From positions 1 through 64,000 of the forward strand of contig JAFUBQ010000013.1 of assembly GCA_017460085.1 (NCBI GenBank): a DNA stretch of 64,000 nt, read 5' to 3'. Both the position numbers and the translations under genes were made by a program. The notes below the pieces were generated by a model that saw nothing but the letters and a program-made list of their open reading frames with translations, was not told the DNA's origin and made no database searches. This document shows, one piece after another, positions 53,144 to 61,800 of this stretch; the stretch's first letter is position 1, and each line of letters opens with the position of its first letter. Origin of the DNA: Alphaproteobacteria bacterium (GTDB lineage Bacteria; Pseudomonadota; Alphaproteobacteria; RF32; CAG-239).

Positions 53144-54976
53144 GTGAACTTTTATCCGAATGCCAAAGTGATATTATTAAATGAAATCGGTTCAGCGGGA
53201 CCATATCCGCCACCTGGTGTCAAAAGAGCGCAAAAAGATGAATTTGAGCGAAAACTCAAGGAGTCAAGAGTTGATGCCGTTATTTCCGGTAATGGCGGTT
53301 GCGGTATCTGCACGCCGAAAGAAGAGGGTTCTTGCATTTCTGCAGAATATTCTGGTATTCCTTGCGTGATGATTGCGGCACCCGGGTTTGTCGAACAAGC
53401 AAAATCAACCGCCTTAACGGCAGGCGTAACGGTACAAAGAGTAGCTGTTTATCCCGGAGCGTTTTCTGCTCATACAAACGAAGAATTAAAGCAAAACACC
53501 AGGAATATTTTATGGCCGCAAATAGTTGATGGTCTGACAAAACCGATTACGGATGAAGAAATCAATGAAGCTTCCTCTAAAATAAAAATCGGCAAAGATT
53601 TTGTAATATCATTAAACTCTCTGGAAGAAGTGCAGGATTTTTTTGAAAATCAAGGCTGGTCAGACGGATTGCCGATTGTGCTTCCAACCAAGAAAAAAGT
53701 TGATGAGTTTCTTAAATACACTTCGCTTGATAAAGATTATGTCATCGGCAATATTCCGCCGAGCTATAGAAAAGCAACCGTGTATACGGTTGCGGTTATC
53801 GGCGCAATGAGCGGCGCAAAACCTGAATATATGCCGATATTGATAGCTTTTACCAAAGCAATGATGAATGGTGATTTCAGAAGGACATTATCTAGCACAC
53901 ACGCGTGGACACCTTTTATTTGGCTCAACGGACCGCTTGTAAGACAACTTGGTATCAGTTCAGAACAAGGCGAAATATCCGAACAGAATAACAAAAAAAT
54001 CGGTCGCTTTATTGATTTGGCAATGCTAAACCTCGGTGGATTTGATATTAAGAAAAACCGCATGGGAACATTCGGATATTTGTCATCTTGGGTAATGGCG
54101 GAAGATGAAGAAGCAAACGCGCGCATCGGTTGGTTGCCGTATCATGTGCAACAAGGATATAATATCAACGATAATACCTTAACGGCTGCATCTTCTTTGA
54201 ACTGGGGTAATAATTTAACTCCGGCAACTTCTGATGCAGACAAGATTATGGAATTGATGTCTTGGGATGCGGTTGAAAAAGAGCAATTTGCCTTGGGCGG
54301 AGGAACACCTTTTGTTTATCGCACCTTCTTTATTACGGAATATGTCGCAAGGGATTTAGCTTCAAAATACAGCAAAGACGAACTTGAAGATGCTTTGATT
54401 AAAAATGCTCGTCGTCCGCTCGATGAAAGAGCTTACGCCAATTTTTATGCGAATCCGGGCAGTTCTTTTGATGGCAAACATTATACTTTAGAACAGCATA
54501 AAGATAAAATAGCGGAGGCAGAAAACGCATCAACAACTAAAACACCGAATTGGTTAAAATGGACAGGTAAAGCGCAAATGGAAACCGTTCCGGTAATGAA
54601 AAAAGGTAAAACCGCAATCGTGGTTACCGGTGATGCAAACAGAAATAAGGTTTTAACCGTGCCTGGCGGCGGTATGGCAACCATAAAAATTGAATTGCCG
54701 GACAATTGGGATTTATTAATGCAAGAATTAGGATATAAACCGCTTGAAAGTTACTTTTTGACGGAAATTACACCTCAGAAACTGTCCCTTCGAAGCTCTC
54801 AACAGGAAGAAACTGCAGCAAGCATGCAATATAATCACCGAAGACTAACTAAAGAACAGTATATGAGATTGCGTCAACAACGCGGATTTGATAATAAGAA
54901 TAATAGTCATCGCCAACGACCGACTAAAGAACAGTATCAAAAAATGCGCCAACAACGCAGAAATACACAAAACTAA
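53144..54976 (+). CDS. UGSC-like family fusion protein, probably 5'-truncated
   Basis: 610 residues from a GTG at 53144; the frame is open back to about 53117, with no ATG and no good ribosome site. The N-domain AVISGNGGCGICTPKEEGSC has C-G-I-C where the UGSC (seleno)protein family has U/C-G-S-C, and SAEYSGIPCVMIAAPGF follows as in that family. The second domain, beginning NQGWSDGLPIVLPTKKKVDE and VIGNIPPSYRKATV, resembles a protein usually encoded separately beside UGSC proteins. The expected first ~50 residues of the UGSC domain are missing. The C-terminus has two copies of T-K-E-Q-Y-x-x-x-R-Q-Q-R. Function unknown; family recognised from memory. Confidence 0.55.
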   Translation: MNFYPNAKVILLNEIGSAGPYPPPGVKRAQKDEFERKLKESRVDAVISGNGGCGICTPKEEGSCISAEYSGIPCVMIAAPGFVEQAKSTALTAGVTVQRVAVYPGAFSAHTNEELKQNTRNILWPQIVDGLTKPITDEEINEASSKIKIGKDFVISLNSLEEVQDFFENQGWSDGLPIVLPTKKKVDEFLKYTSLDKDYVIGNIPPSYRKATVYTVAVIGAMSGAKPEYMPILIAFTKAMMNGDFRRTLSSTHAWTPFIWLNGPLVRQLGISSEQGEISEQNNKKIGRFIDLAMLNLGGFDIKKNRMGTFGYLSSWVMAEDEEANARIGWLPYHVQQGYNINDNTLTAASSLNWGNNLTPATSDADKIMELMSWDAVEKEQFALGGGTPFVYRTFFITEYVARDLASKYSKDELEDALIKNARRPLDERAYANFYANPGSSFDGKHYTLEQHKDKIAEAENASTTKTPNWLKWTGKAQMETVPVMKKGKTAIVVTGDANRNKVLTVPGGGMATIKIELPDNWDLLMQELGYKPLESYFLTEITPQKLSLRSSQQEETAASMQYNHRRLTKEQYMRLRQQRGFDNKNNSHRQRPTKEQYQKMRQQRRNTQN

Positions 54977-55025
54977 ACAACATAAAACAACTGAGCCGAG
55001 TTGAACGCTAAAGCTTTATTTGTTG

Positions 55026-55511
55026 TTACTTGTCTAATATACCTATGCCTCGAAGAATGCCAATCATTCCTTCGGCAGCGATGTCATTAACTACTTTACC
55101 TTCATCATTGAAATAATAGAAGTTCATAACCGAAGTAGAGAAATGCTTACCGGTGGCAGGCATTCCCATGAACGCACCTTTATGTGTTCCGCTTAATGTC
55201 CAGCGAACAGCAACAACATTTCCCTCTGCAACCATATCTTCTAATTTCCAGTGAACATCTGGGAAACTTTGGCGCATCCAATGAACAACCGAAAGATAAC
55301 CTTCACCGCCGTAAAGAGGTGTCGGCGATGCAGGCGTATAGAACGGAGCATTATTAGCAACAAGTTCTTTGGCTATATTTGAATCTGCCGTGTTAATCAT
55401 TGTTTCAAAGCGTTTCATTGCCGCTTTGTGAGCCTCAATATTATTATCAGGCTGTTTGGAACAAGCAACGAGCATTAACAAAGCACAGCATATACTAATT
55501 AGATGTTTCAT
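55026..55511 (-). CDS. SnoaL-like ester-cyclase-fold lipoprotein
   Basis: 161 residues from ATG 55511, with AAGGAG seven bases upstream. Lipoprotein signal ending in the lipobox LMLVAC. The rest, AHKAAMKRFETMINTADSNI, MRQSFPDVHWKLEDMVAEGN and the GTHKGAFMGMPATGK stretch, is the NTF2/SnoaL-like polyketide-cyclase or ester-cyclase pattern. The substrate is unknown. Convergent with the UGSC-like gene. Confidence 0.75.
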   Translation of the reverse strand: MKHLISICCALLMLVACSKQPDNNIEAHKAAMKRFETMINTADSNIAKELVANNAPFYTPASPTPLYGGEGYLSVVHWMRQSFPDVHWKLEDMVAEGNVVAVRWTLSGTHKGAFMGMPATGKHFSTSVMNFYYFNDEGKVVNDIAAEGMIGILRGIGILDK

Positions 55512-55571
55512 TCTCAATCTCCTTAATGTTTTTTGTGATGATATTTTATAGCTAAACAAAAAGCAATACAA

Positions 55572-55966
55572 TCAATTGATACTGCATTTTGAAACCTCAA
55601 TCTTTTGCAAATTATAGAGGATTTTTTTGACTGTCAATTAAAATATTTTTTTATGATTCAAACTATTGAATTTAAAAGAAAATCATGCAGAATCATGGGC
55701 TTAAATGCATTTTTTTGTTGCAACTTCAAGATGCGTTAAAGCTGATTTTTGATAACATATTGAATTAACATAGAAAATATATCAAAAACTGGTGCATTTA
55801 AACGTACGTTTTTGTCAACCACTTTTTTGACAATTTTACAAATTTTTTTATCTTGAAAAATCAATAAGTTATAAATTTTGATTTTGGATAATTGCAGCTG
55901 CGCAAAAACGTACGTTTATGCCATTATAAGAGTATAAAAATAACAACAATATGAAAGGATAAGGCA
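55572..55966. promoter_or_regulatory. AT-rich upstream region with two AAACGTACGTTT palindromes
   Basis: About 395 bp without a gene. The perfect 12-bp palindrome AAACGTACGTTT occurs at 55800-55811 and 55916-55927 (centres 116 bp apart). The second copy is 40 bp before the acidic-protein start, where a repressor site would be. TTAAATGCATTT-like palindromic text also lies near 55705. Likely regulator-binding sites for the downstream gene. Confidence 0.55.
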
Positions 55967-56290
55967 ATGGCAGTTTCAAAGGAAAATATCACTAATATAA
56001 CGGATAAAGAAAAGCAGAATCTTGTAGATGAAAGTGATTTAAATGTTAGTGTAGATGAGTATCAAGACGAAGAAAAATATGGTGATTATGATACCGAAGA
56101 TGATGAGTATGAGAGTGAAGAAGAATATTTATATGAGGATGACGACTATCAGGAAGATGACAATGCACAAATTGGTGAAGATGATGTGGAGAATGAAGAA
56201 TCTAATCCGGATATTTATTCGTTTGAAATTAAAGAAAATTTTGCAGATCTCAGTGAACATCTTATAAAGAGCATGAACGAAGGTATATAA
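55967..56290 (+). CDS. Highly acidic small protein
   Basis: 107 residues; 40 are Asp/Glu and only six are Lys, with no Arg. Core DTEDDEYESEEEYLYEDDD is a nearly continuous acidic tract with tyrosines. AAGG-type site before the ATG. Such composition occurs in DNA mimics, chaperone-like tails and low-complexity proteins; none is supported specifically. Preceded by the paired palindromes and followed by a terminator, so it is a monocistronic unit. Confidence 0.65.
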   Translation: MAVSKENITNITDKEKQNLVDESDLNVSVDEYQDEEKYGDYDTEDDEYESEEEYLYEDDDYQEDDNAQIGEDDVENEESNPDIYSFEIKENFADLSEHLIKSMNEGI

Positions 56291-56368
56291 ACATATTTCT
56301 CGAACAACGACACCGAATAAAGGCGGTAGAGAAGATTAGTTTTCAGATTTTTATGGACTTAATCATCA

Positions 56369-56397
56369 AAAACGGCAGATTTTTTATCTGCCGTTTT
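56369..56397 (+). terminator. Terminator after acidic gene
   Basis: AAAACGGCAGAT (56369-56380) pairs perfectly with ATCTGCCGTTTT (56386-56397) around five T residues, 12 bp. Strong and probably bidirectional. Confidence 0.85.
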
Positions 56398-56410
56398 ACT
56401 GTTTCATCGT

Positions 56411-56645
56411 TACGGGATTTGTAATCAACGCCTTCGCTTGCCCGTATTTTAGATATTTGTTTACTTTTGGTTAGCGTGTAATAGGATAATAGTCATTATA
56501 AAAAATATATCCATCATTAAAAATTGTTTACAATTTTTAATGCCCCGAAGGGCAAGCTGATACATTTGTAATGTTATATTTGTTTGAAACTTGGTGCCAC
56601 GACACCAAAGGTGTCGGCAGATATGCTTGCCAGCAAGCATATCTG
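56411..56645. repeat. Cluster of adjacent palindromes/hairpins
   Basis: Five hairpins in 235 bp: TACGGG/CCCGTA (56411-56416, 56441-56446); a 13-bp stem with 2-base loop (56515-56542, arm CATTAAAAATTGT); TGCCC-CGAA-GGGCA (56541-56554); CGACACC-AAA-GGTGTCG (56600-56616); a second 13-bp stem with 2-base loop (56618-56645, arm CAGATATGCTTGC). The two 28-bp near-perfect palindromes are about 103 bp apart. Not explained by any gene; may be palindromic mobile elements or a structured RNA. Confidence 0.75.
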
Positions 56646-56815
56646 ATGGAATAAATTTATGCAATATCGGTAAAATTTATAGCAAATACTTATTCTCAGG
56701 CATTTATCGTGGAAAAGTTTTCCGTCACAGATTTTTATGGAATGATGAAAAAAAATATGTTCCAACAGAAGAAGTAAAATCAATTTTTCGAGATTTAAGA
56801 AAATCAAAACTATAA
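56591..56815 (+). pseudogene. Possible gene remnant
   Basis: The frame ends in coherent, protein-like text (YLFSGIYRGKVFRHRFLWND, then KKYVPTEEVKSIFRDLRKSK) up to the stop at 56815, but the first 25 codons read through the palindrome cluster, there is no ATG (a TTG at 56591 would be needed) and no ribosome site. The 3' part (about 56676-56815) may be the surviving end of a gene. Product not recognised. Confidence 0.35.
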
Positions 56816-56883
56816 AATTTTACAGCCAATTTATGCCTTTTTTAACCAAAATTGCTCTAATATTACCTCAAAATGAGGTAAAA

Positions 56884-57981
56884 ATGATGAAAAAGGCAGT
56901 TTTTATAGTGTTTTTAGGCATAGTCGGATTGAGTGCAATTTCGGCGAAAAGTATGCCAAATCCGTGGATAGAATGCGGAAATGATATCAGTTGCGGCGCT
57001 CTAAAAGCCGGCTTTAACTTTCCGCTCAACGTGGAAAATTACACGGTTCGGGCAATGGAAGGTATGTTTGAGTTTCGCTTTCCGCTGGATGAAAAGCGCA
57101 ACGTGATTGTGCGTAAGTCTACGATATCGGAAGGCGAGGCGGATGAAAATGGAATTATAGACATTTCCGGCGACTATAATCAATATCCGGTCAACAAAAC
57201 AGTTACGCTTGAAAACGGTGTAAAATTCAGTGTCAGGGGCGATGAAGACAACTATAAAGTTGTGAACTTTGCGGCCGAAAGCGGTTATTACAGCATAATA
57301 TGCACAGAAGGTCTGAACTTGCAGGATATAGAGCATTTTTATAAATTACTGGAAGAAGCCGAAGCCCCGAGATTTATTGAATCGCCATACTTTGCTATGC
57401 CGGATGTTTTTGAAATGAAGTCAAATGAAAACTTAACAATTTTGAGCCATTATCCGACTTTTCAGCAAACAACGGAATATTCATGCGGTCCGGCGGCGGC
57501 TTTAACTGTTTTGCAGCATTATGGGAAAAAAGGGATTACCGAAAAAGAACTGATAGAAAAAATGGGTGCGAGTTTTAAAACCGGAACGAGTGTTAAAGGT
57601 ATTGCAAATTATTTCCGTAATTTAGGGTGGAATGTTAAAACAAATCTTGATGGATGGCAACCGCTTGAGGATTATGAGCCGTTTGCGGCTTTTGTGCAAG
57701 AGCAATTAAAATCAGGGCACCCGATTATGGTGGAAAATGTATTTAAGGGCGGACATTGGCGAGTTATTATCGGCTATGATACCATGGGAACAAAAGAAAC
57801 CGCTGATGATGTGCTGATTTTTGCCGATACGTATGACACGGCTGACCATAATCAAGACGGATATGGTATTGAAAACGGAGAAAACTTTTTCTGGTCTTGG
57901 TTTGACCATCAGATACTGCCGGAAGATGAAAGAAAACAACCCTTTGTATTGGCTTATCCGAAAGAGAAAATGGGTAATTGA
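56884..57981 (+). CDS. Exported C39-like papain-fold peptidase
   Basis: 365 residues from ATG 56884 (GAGGT upstream; a second ATG follows directly). Signal peptide AVFIVFLGIVGLSAISAKS. The C-terminal domain (about 185-365) has QQTTEYSCGPAAALTVL with the candidate nucleophile C201, GGHWRVIIGYD with H291, and FADTYD with D315, the Cys-His-Asp order of C39 peptidases. Unlike bacteriocin exporters it has no ABC transporter part. The N-domain (30-180) is beta-rich and unknown. Convergent with the flavodoxin gene. Confidence 0.8.
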   Translation: MMKKAVFIVFLGIVGLSAISAKSMPNPWIECGNDISCGALKAGFNFPLNVENYTVRAMEGMFEFRFPLDEKRNVIVRKSTISEGEADENGIIDISGDYNQYPVNKTVTLENGVKFSVRGDEDNYKVVNFAAESGYYSIICTEGLNLQDIEHFYKLLEEAEAPRFIESPYFAMPDVFEMKSNENLTILSHYPTFQQTTEYSCGPAAALTVLQHYGKKGITEKELIEKMGASFKTGTSVKGIANYFRNLGWNVKTNLDGWQPLEDYEPFAAFVQEQLKSGHPIMVENVFKGGHWRVIIGYDTMGTKETADDVLIFADTYDTADHNQDGYGIENGENFFWSWFDHQILPEDERKQPFVLAYPKEKMGN

Positions 57982-57992
57982 TTATAACTGAT

Positions 57993-58610
57993 TTATTTTG
58001 AAAGTTTATTCAGCCAAGCGTTGATTTTATTGGAAACTTGCTCTTTATACTTTTCATCAATGTTGTTGAAATTTTCGCTCGGCAGGATTTGCGCATTTTG
58101 AGCCATATCCGCAAAATCTTTATAGAATGAGCCAAAGTTGCTACCTTGCGTAGAGAACGGAACTACACGAGCACCGCCGAAATCGGTCACTTTCAAATAA
58201 GAATAAAGTGCCGGAGCCATCGTATACCACCAGACCGGACCGCCGACAAAAATGGTATCATAATCTGCCACATTCGGAAGATTTCCTTGTAGCTCAGGAT
58301 AGTTTTTGCTCGTCAGCTCCTTCTTGCTTTTCATATAAACTGACGGCGAAGAATAGGTCTCGACTGTTTTTATTTCAAAAATGTCGGCACCGGTTTTAGC
58401 GGCAATCTGTTCGGCGATATCCTTGGTATGACCGGTGAGGGAATAATAAACGACCAGAACTTTGCCTAAATCGGCATTCAATTTGACCTCTTTATCAAAG
58501 TTAGCCATTTCGGCTTTATTTTTGGCCGCAACACGGCGCAGATGATAAAAACTTGCCCCACCGATAACAATGGCCGCTAAAATGATGACATACAAAACAA
58601 TCTTCAACAT
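57993..58610 (-). CDS. Membrane-anchored flavodoxin-like protein
   Basis: 205 residues. Residues 3-22 form a membrane anchor (IVLYVIILAAIVIGGASFY). The flavodoxin fold follows: VLVVYYSLTGHTKDIAEQIA is the FMN phosphate loop, and VGGPVWWYTMAPALYSYL and FSTQGSNFGSFYKDF are the ring-binding loops. GGAGGG precedes the ATG. Probable periplasmic or membrane-face electron carrier or NAD(P)H-quinone-type reductase; partner unknown. Confidence 0.85.
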   Translation of the reverse strand: MLKIVLYVIILAAIVIGGASFYHLRRVAAKNKAEMANFDKEVKLNADLGKVLVVYYSLTGHTKDIAEQIAAKTGADIFEIKTVETYSSPSVYMKSKKELTSKNYPELQGNLPNVADYDTIFVGGPVWWYTMAPALYSYLKVTDFGGARVVPFSTQGSNFGSFYKDFADMAQNAQILPSENFNNIDEKYKEQVSNKINAWLNKLSK

Positions 58611-58890
58611 ATTTTCCCTCCCGGATGAATTTTCATACTTTTATATATAAATTTGCCTTTGAGGCGAGTCAATGTAAATTTTTTGCATAATGTTAAACAA
58701 TCCTCTCAATCAGCACAAAGTTTAACATTTTTTTATTTGAGGTATTTTAGTCATTTTCAAAACTATAGTATTTTCGGCAATACCCAAGAAAATGTTAAAC
58801 AATGCACGTTCTTTAACATTTTTTAATTGATATAAAAAAATGTTCAGTTAAAATATTTTCAATAAGTTCAAGAAAAAGAAAGATTTTAAA
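58611..58890. promoter_or_regulatory. Intergenic region with paired TGTTAAAC inverted repeats
   Basis: Two copies of an inverted pattern: TGTTAAACAAT (58691-58701) with GTTTAACA (58720-58727), and TGTTAAACAAT (58793-58803) with TTTAACA (58812-58818). The second halves run into T runs. They lie before a broken ORF starting at 58891 and look like operators or a diverged tandem duplication. No gene seen. Confidence 0.5.
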
Positions 58891-59019
58891 ATGCCTAAAC
58901 AAAGAAAATTGTCTGTGTCAGTTTTAAATATAACTGTTCAACCTCATAGTCCACAAAAATATGTAGAATTATTCAATGATGTCTTTAAACAAAAAAATGC
59001 CTGTAGATTGTTGAGTTGA
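58891..59019 (+). pseudogene. N-terminal gene fragment
   Basis: 42 codons from an ATG at 58891 (MPKQRKLSVSVLNITVQPHS, then PQKYVELFNDVFKQKNACRL), weak AAGAAAGA site, stopping at 59019. The text looks like the start of a normal protein, but the frame ends where it meets an oppositely oriented fragment (next entry). Probably a truncated gene. Product not recognised. Confidence 0.45.
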
Positions 59020-59171
59020 AATTTCAGATAATGTTTTCCATTTAGAATTATAGGCGGTGGTGTCACATAAATCTAAATAAGCACCATCAGGGAACATTGT
59101 TTCAAGCAAATCGTGATAATGTGCTTTAACATCTTCTATTTGATTGGAGTGAATACGCGTTTTTCTAGATT
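58969..59171 (-). pseudogene. C-terminal gene fragment on the opposite strand
   Basis: The minus strand from about 59171 to 58969 reads as coherent protein (RIHSNQIEDVKAHYHDLLET, FPDGAYLDLCDTTAYNSKWK, then GIFLFKDIIE, stop) with no start codon at its 5' end and an in-frame stop just before. It is too short for the ORF threshold and overlaps the plus-strand fragment by about 50 bp. The pair marks a junction left by deletion or insertion. Confidence 0.5.
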
Positions 59172-59278
59172 AAATTTTTATATTGAAATTTAAAATTTTT
59201 TATTATATATGAAACATATGTAATAAAAAATATACAATTTAAACATTTTTTGAAAAAAATAGGACTTAAACTAAAACA

Positions 59279-60898
59279 ATGAAGAAAACAATAAACATTA
59301 ACTCACTGTTGTTTATTGCAATTATAAGTATTTACTTTGCAACATTCTTAAATCTTAAATTTTGGTCATTTTCAATTATTAATGCAGAAATAAATAATAT
59401 TTTTGCGGTGCTTGCTTTGTTTTTTGCAATATTTACTGTATTCTTTTTATTCTTTATTTTGTTTAGTTTTGTGACTTGTCCTTATATCGGGAAGATAATA
59501 ACTGGAACTTTATTAATTTTTTCGGCAGCTTCTGATTATTGTTTACAATATCTGGGAATTGTAATTAATCACGATATGATACGCAATTTGGTTGAAACGG
59601 ATTATGGAGAAGCACTAGATTTTATAACAGCTAATTTTATATGCTATGTTACGATACTCGGAATAATACCGGCAATAGGGTTATTTTTTATAAATATAGT
59701 ATATGATAATTTTAAGAAAGAACTAAAAAAACGAGCATTATGTATTTTAAGCGGAATACTGATAATAATTTCAATTCTCCCGTTTTTTTCTAAATACTAT
59801 TTGTTTTTTGGACGAAATCATTATCAGATTCGCTATTATCTTAATACTGCTAATTATATATATGGAGTTATTCGTTATTATAAAGAAAATGCAAGTATAA
59901 ATAGAAAATTTGTTATTCTGGATTCTGCTCCTACGATAATTCCTAATGAGAGTGAAAAACCGGTTGTTACTGTCTTAATAATTGGAGAAACAGCAAGAGC
60001 AGCAAACTTTTCTCTTTACGGCTATAAGAAAAAAACAAACCCATTACTTGAAAAACAAGATATTTATGTATTTAAGGATACAACATCTTATGGAACTTCT
60101 ACAGCTGTTTCTTTGCCATATATGTTTTATGCTTCTGAAAAAAAAGAATTTTCCGTAATAGATGCAAAATATAAGCAGAATATTCTTGATATTATAAAAG
60201 CGACTGATACGGATATTATATGGAAAGATAATGATGGCGGGTGTAAAGGTGTGTGTTTGAGGGTTCCTTATACGGATGCACGTATCGAAAAGACTTCTCC
60301 GTACTGCTTTGATGATTATTGCTATGATGAGATTTTATTGAATGGGTTGGATGACTACCTTAATCATATCCAAAAAAATACTTTAATAGTGCTGCATACA
60401 ATGGGAAGTCATGGTCCTTCTTATCATAACAGATATCCGACTGAAATGGAAAAATTTAAGCCTGTTTGTAATACAAATGACTTACAAAAATGTACCTCAG
60501 AAGAAATAATAAATGCATATGACAACACAATGCTCTACACTGATTATTTTATTTCTTCAGTTATAGACATTCTTAAAACAAAAAACAATATACAAACTAG
60601 TATGCTATATGTTTCTGATCATGGAGAATCATTAGGTGAACATAATATATATTTACATGGTATGCCGGCAAAAATTGCTCCCAAAGAGCAAAAGAAAATA
60701 CCTATGATTTTATGGTTATCTGATAGCTTAAAAAAGAATATGGATATAGATGCAGATTGCTTGCATAAAAAAGCAGCAAAAGGAACTTTTTCTCACGATA
60801 ATTATCCACATACTGTTTTAGGCTTAATGAGAATTAAAACAACAGTATATAAAGAAAAATTTAATCTGCTTTATAAGTGTTCGAAAAATGTAAATTGA
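59279..60898 (+). CDS. EptA/MCR-like phosphoethanolamine transferase
   Basis: 539 residues. Five N-terminal membrane segments (1-175), then a periplasmic sulfatase-fold domain. VLIIGETARAANFSLYGY (Glu237, metal ligand), the nucleophile Thr in YGTSTAVSLPYMF (T275), MGSHGPSYHNRYP, and YVSDHGESLGEHNIYLHG with the metal-binding Asp-His. It moves phosphoethanolamine from phosphatidylethanolamine to lipid A, raising polymyxin tolerance in this family. The disulfide cysteines flanking the nucleophile in EptA/MCR proteins are Tyr271 and Tyr281 here. No strong Shine-Dalgarno. Convergent, with overlap, with a truncated integrase, so probably acquired. Confidence 0.9.
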   Translation: MKKTININSLLFIAIISIYFATFLNLKFWSFSIINAEINNIFAVLALFFAIFTVFFLFFILFSFVTCPYIGKIITGTLLIFSAASDYCLQYLGIVINHDMIRNLVETDYGEALDFITANFICYVTILGIIPAIGLFFINIVYDNFKKELKKRALCILSGILIIISILPFFSKYYLFFGRNHYQIRYYLNTANYIYGVIRYYKENASINRKFVILDSAPTIIPNESEKPVVTVLIIGETARAANFSLYGYKKKTNPLLEKQDIYVFKDTTSYGTSTAVSLPYMFYASEKKEFSVIDAKYKQNILDIIKATDTDIIWKDNDGGCKGVCLRVPYTDARIEKTSPYCFDDYCYDEILLNGLDDYLNHIQKNTLIVLHTMGSHGPSYHNRYPTEMEKFKPVCNTNDLQKCTSEEIINAYDNTMLYTDYFISSVIDILKTKNNIQTSMLYVSDHGESLGEHNIYLHGMPAKIAPKEQKKIPMILWLSDSLKKNMDIDADCLHKKAAKGTFSHDNYPHTVLGLMRIKTTVYKEKFNLLYKCSKNVN

Positions 60899-61692
60899 GT
60901 GATGTGTAAGATAATCTGCTGCTTATATTCCTTAAACTTCTTAAACAGAGTTTCCCAGTGTGTTTTGACTTGTGGCGCACGAACCGTATTGGCTGCACGC
61001 TCTTCTTCAATATAACTCAAACAGCGCTCAATCACAGCCGGAATGTAGAAGTTGCGATTATCGGTAACAATGGCTTCGGCTCTATTATGGGCATAATCAT
61101 CCGCCATTTGCATACCGTTTTCCAGTTTATCCAACCAATCAGGACGGGCAGCTTCATCCGGATCAATGGCATTTTTCTTTACTGTGCGCTTCAGGAAATC
61201 AAATACCGATGGCGGAATACGTTTGTTATTTTTCATTGCCATCACATATTTCTTTACAAAGCTGATAACCTGTTCGTCCTTAAATTCTTCGTATGAACCG
61301 TCAAACGGTGTGCTCTTATAATCTTTTTCTTCAAGCATGGTAATCGGGAGGTTATGAGGGGCAATTTCACCATTTTTAATTTTATAATACGATTCGTCCA
61401 GTTTATCTTGGATTTCCTTGATTCGTTGAGCAATGATATTTTCAATATCGTCTTGCGAAAGATGCAGTTTTCCGTTCCTAATTTCCATCACCAGCCACCT
61501 TATGTCATTGAGAAGGGTATCATACTTGAAAGATTCCCGTTTTACCAAGTGTATGGCGATATTATAATCATTAGTGTTTAAAGAATACCTAATACATTCT
61601 TTTTCAAAAATGTGTCTCACCCATAAAGGTATCCAATACCTAAAGTAAAAGGTATGTTTTCTGCGTTCTAAATGGTTATATCGTAAAGCCAA
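60871..61692 (-). pseudogene. Truncated tyrosine-recombinase/integrase
   Basis: 273 residues from a TTG at 61692 bounded upstream by an in-frame stop. ALRYNHLERRKHTFYFRYWI and LVKRESFKYDTLLN match the N-terminal part (DUF6538/SAM-like, core-binding) of phage-type integrases. The catalytic domain with R-H-R-Y is missing: the frame ends after VKTHWETLFKKFKEYKQQI in a short unrelated tail that overlaps the end of the eptA-like gene. So a rearrangement brought the phosphoethanolamine transferase gene against a decapitated integrase. Confidence 0.7.
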
Positions 61693-61715
61693 ACTGTCTC
61701 ACCCCACTGTCTCAC
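61693..61715. repeat. Two ACTGTCTCAC direct repeats at integrase start
   Basis: ACTGTCTCAC at 61693-61702 and 61706-61715, a 13-bp period, just before the integrase start. Could be arm-type recombinase sites or operators. Confidence 0.6.
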
Positions 61716-61765
61716 TTATGTGAAAATACCGAAAAATCGTTATTTAGGGGTCTTTTAAACAAAAA

Positions 61766-61789
61766 AAATCGCTGTAAAAACAGCGATTT
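61766..61789. terminator. Hairpin with flanking A/T
   Basis: AAATCGCTGT (61766-61775) pairs with ACAGCGATTT (61780-61789), 10 bp around AAAA. On the minus strand it is followed by a T run. It stands next to the probable att site, as the terminator of a tRNA gene or element end would. Confidence 0.7.
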
Positions 61790-61800
61790 ATCAAATTTAT

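Noticed and set aside
55026..55571. Longer start for the SnoaL-like lipoprotein
   Set aside because: The ATG at 55511 has a strong AAGGAG and gives a proper lipoprotein signal; the upstream extension does not.
56461..56807. Two minus-strand ORFs of 67 and 77 residues
   Set aside because: They read through the palindrome cluster and have no ribosome site.
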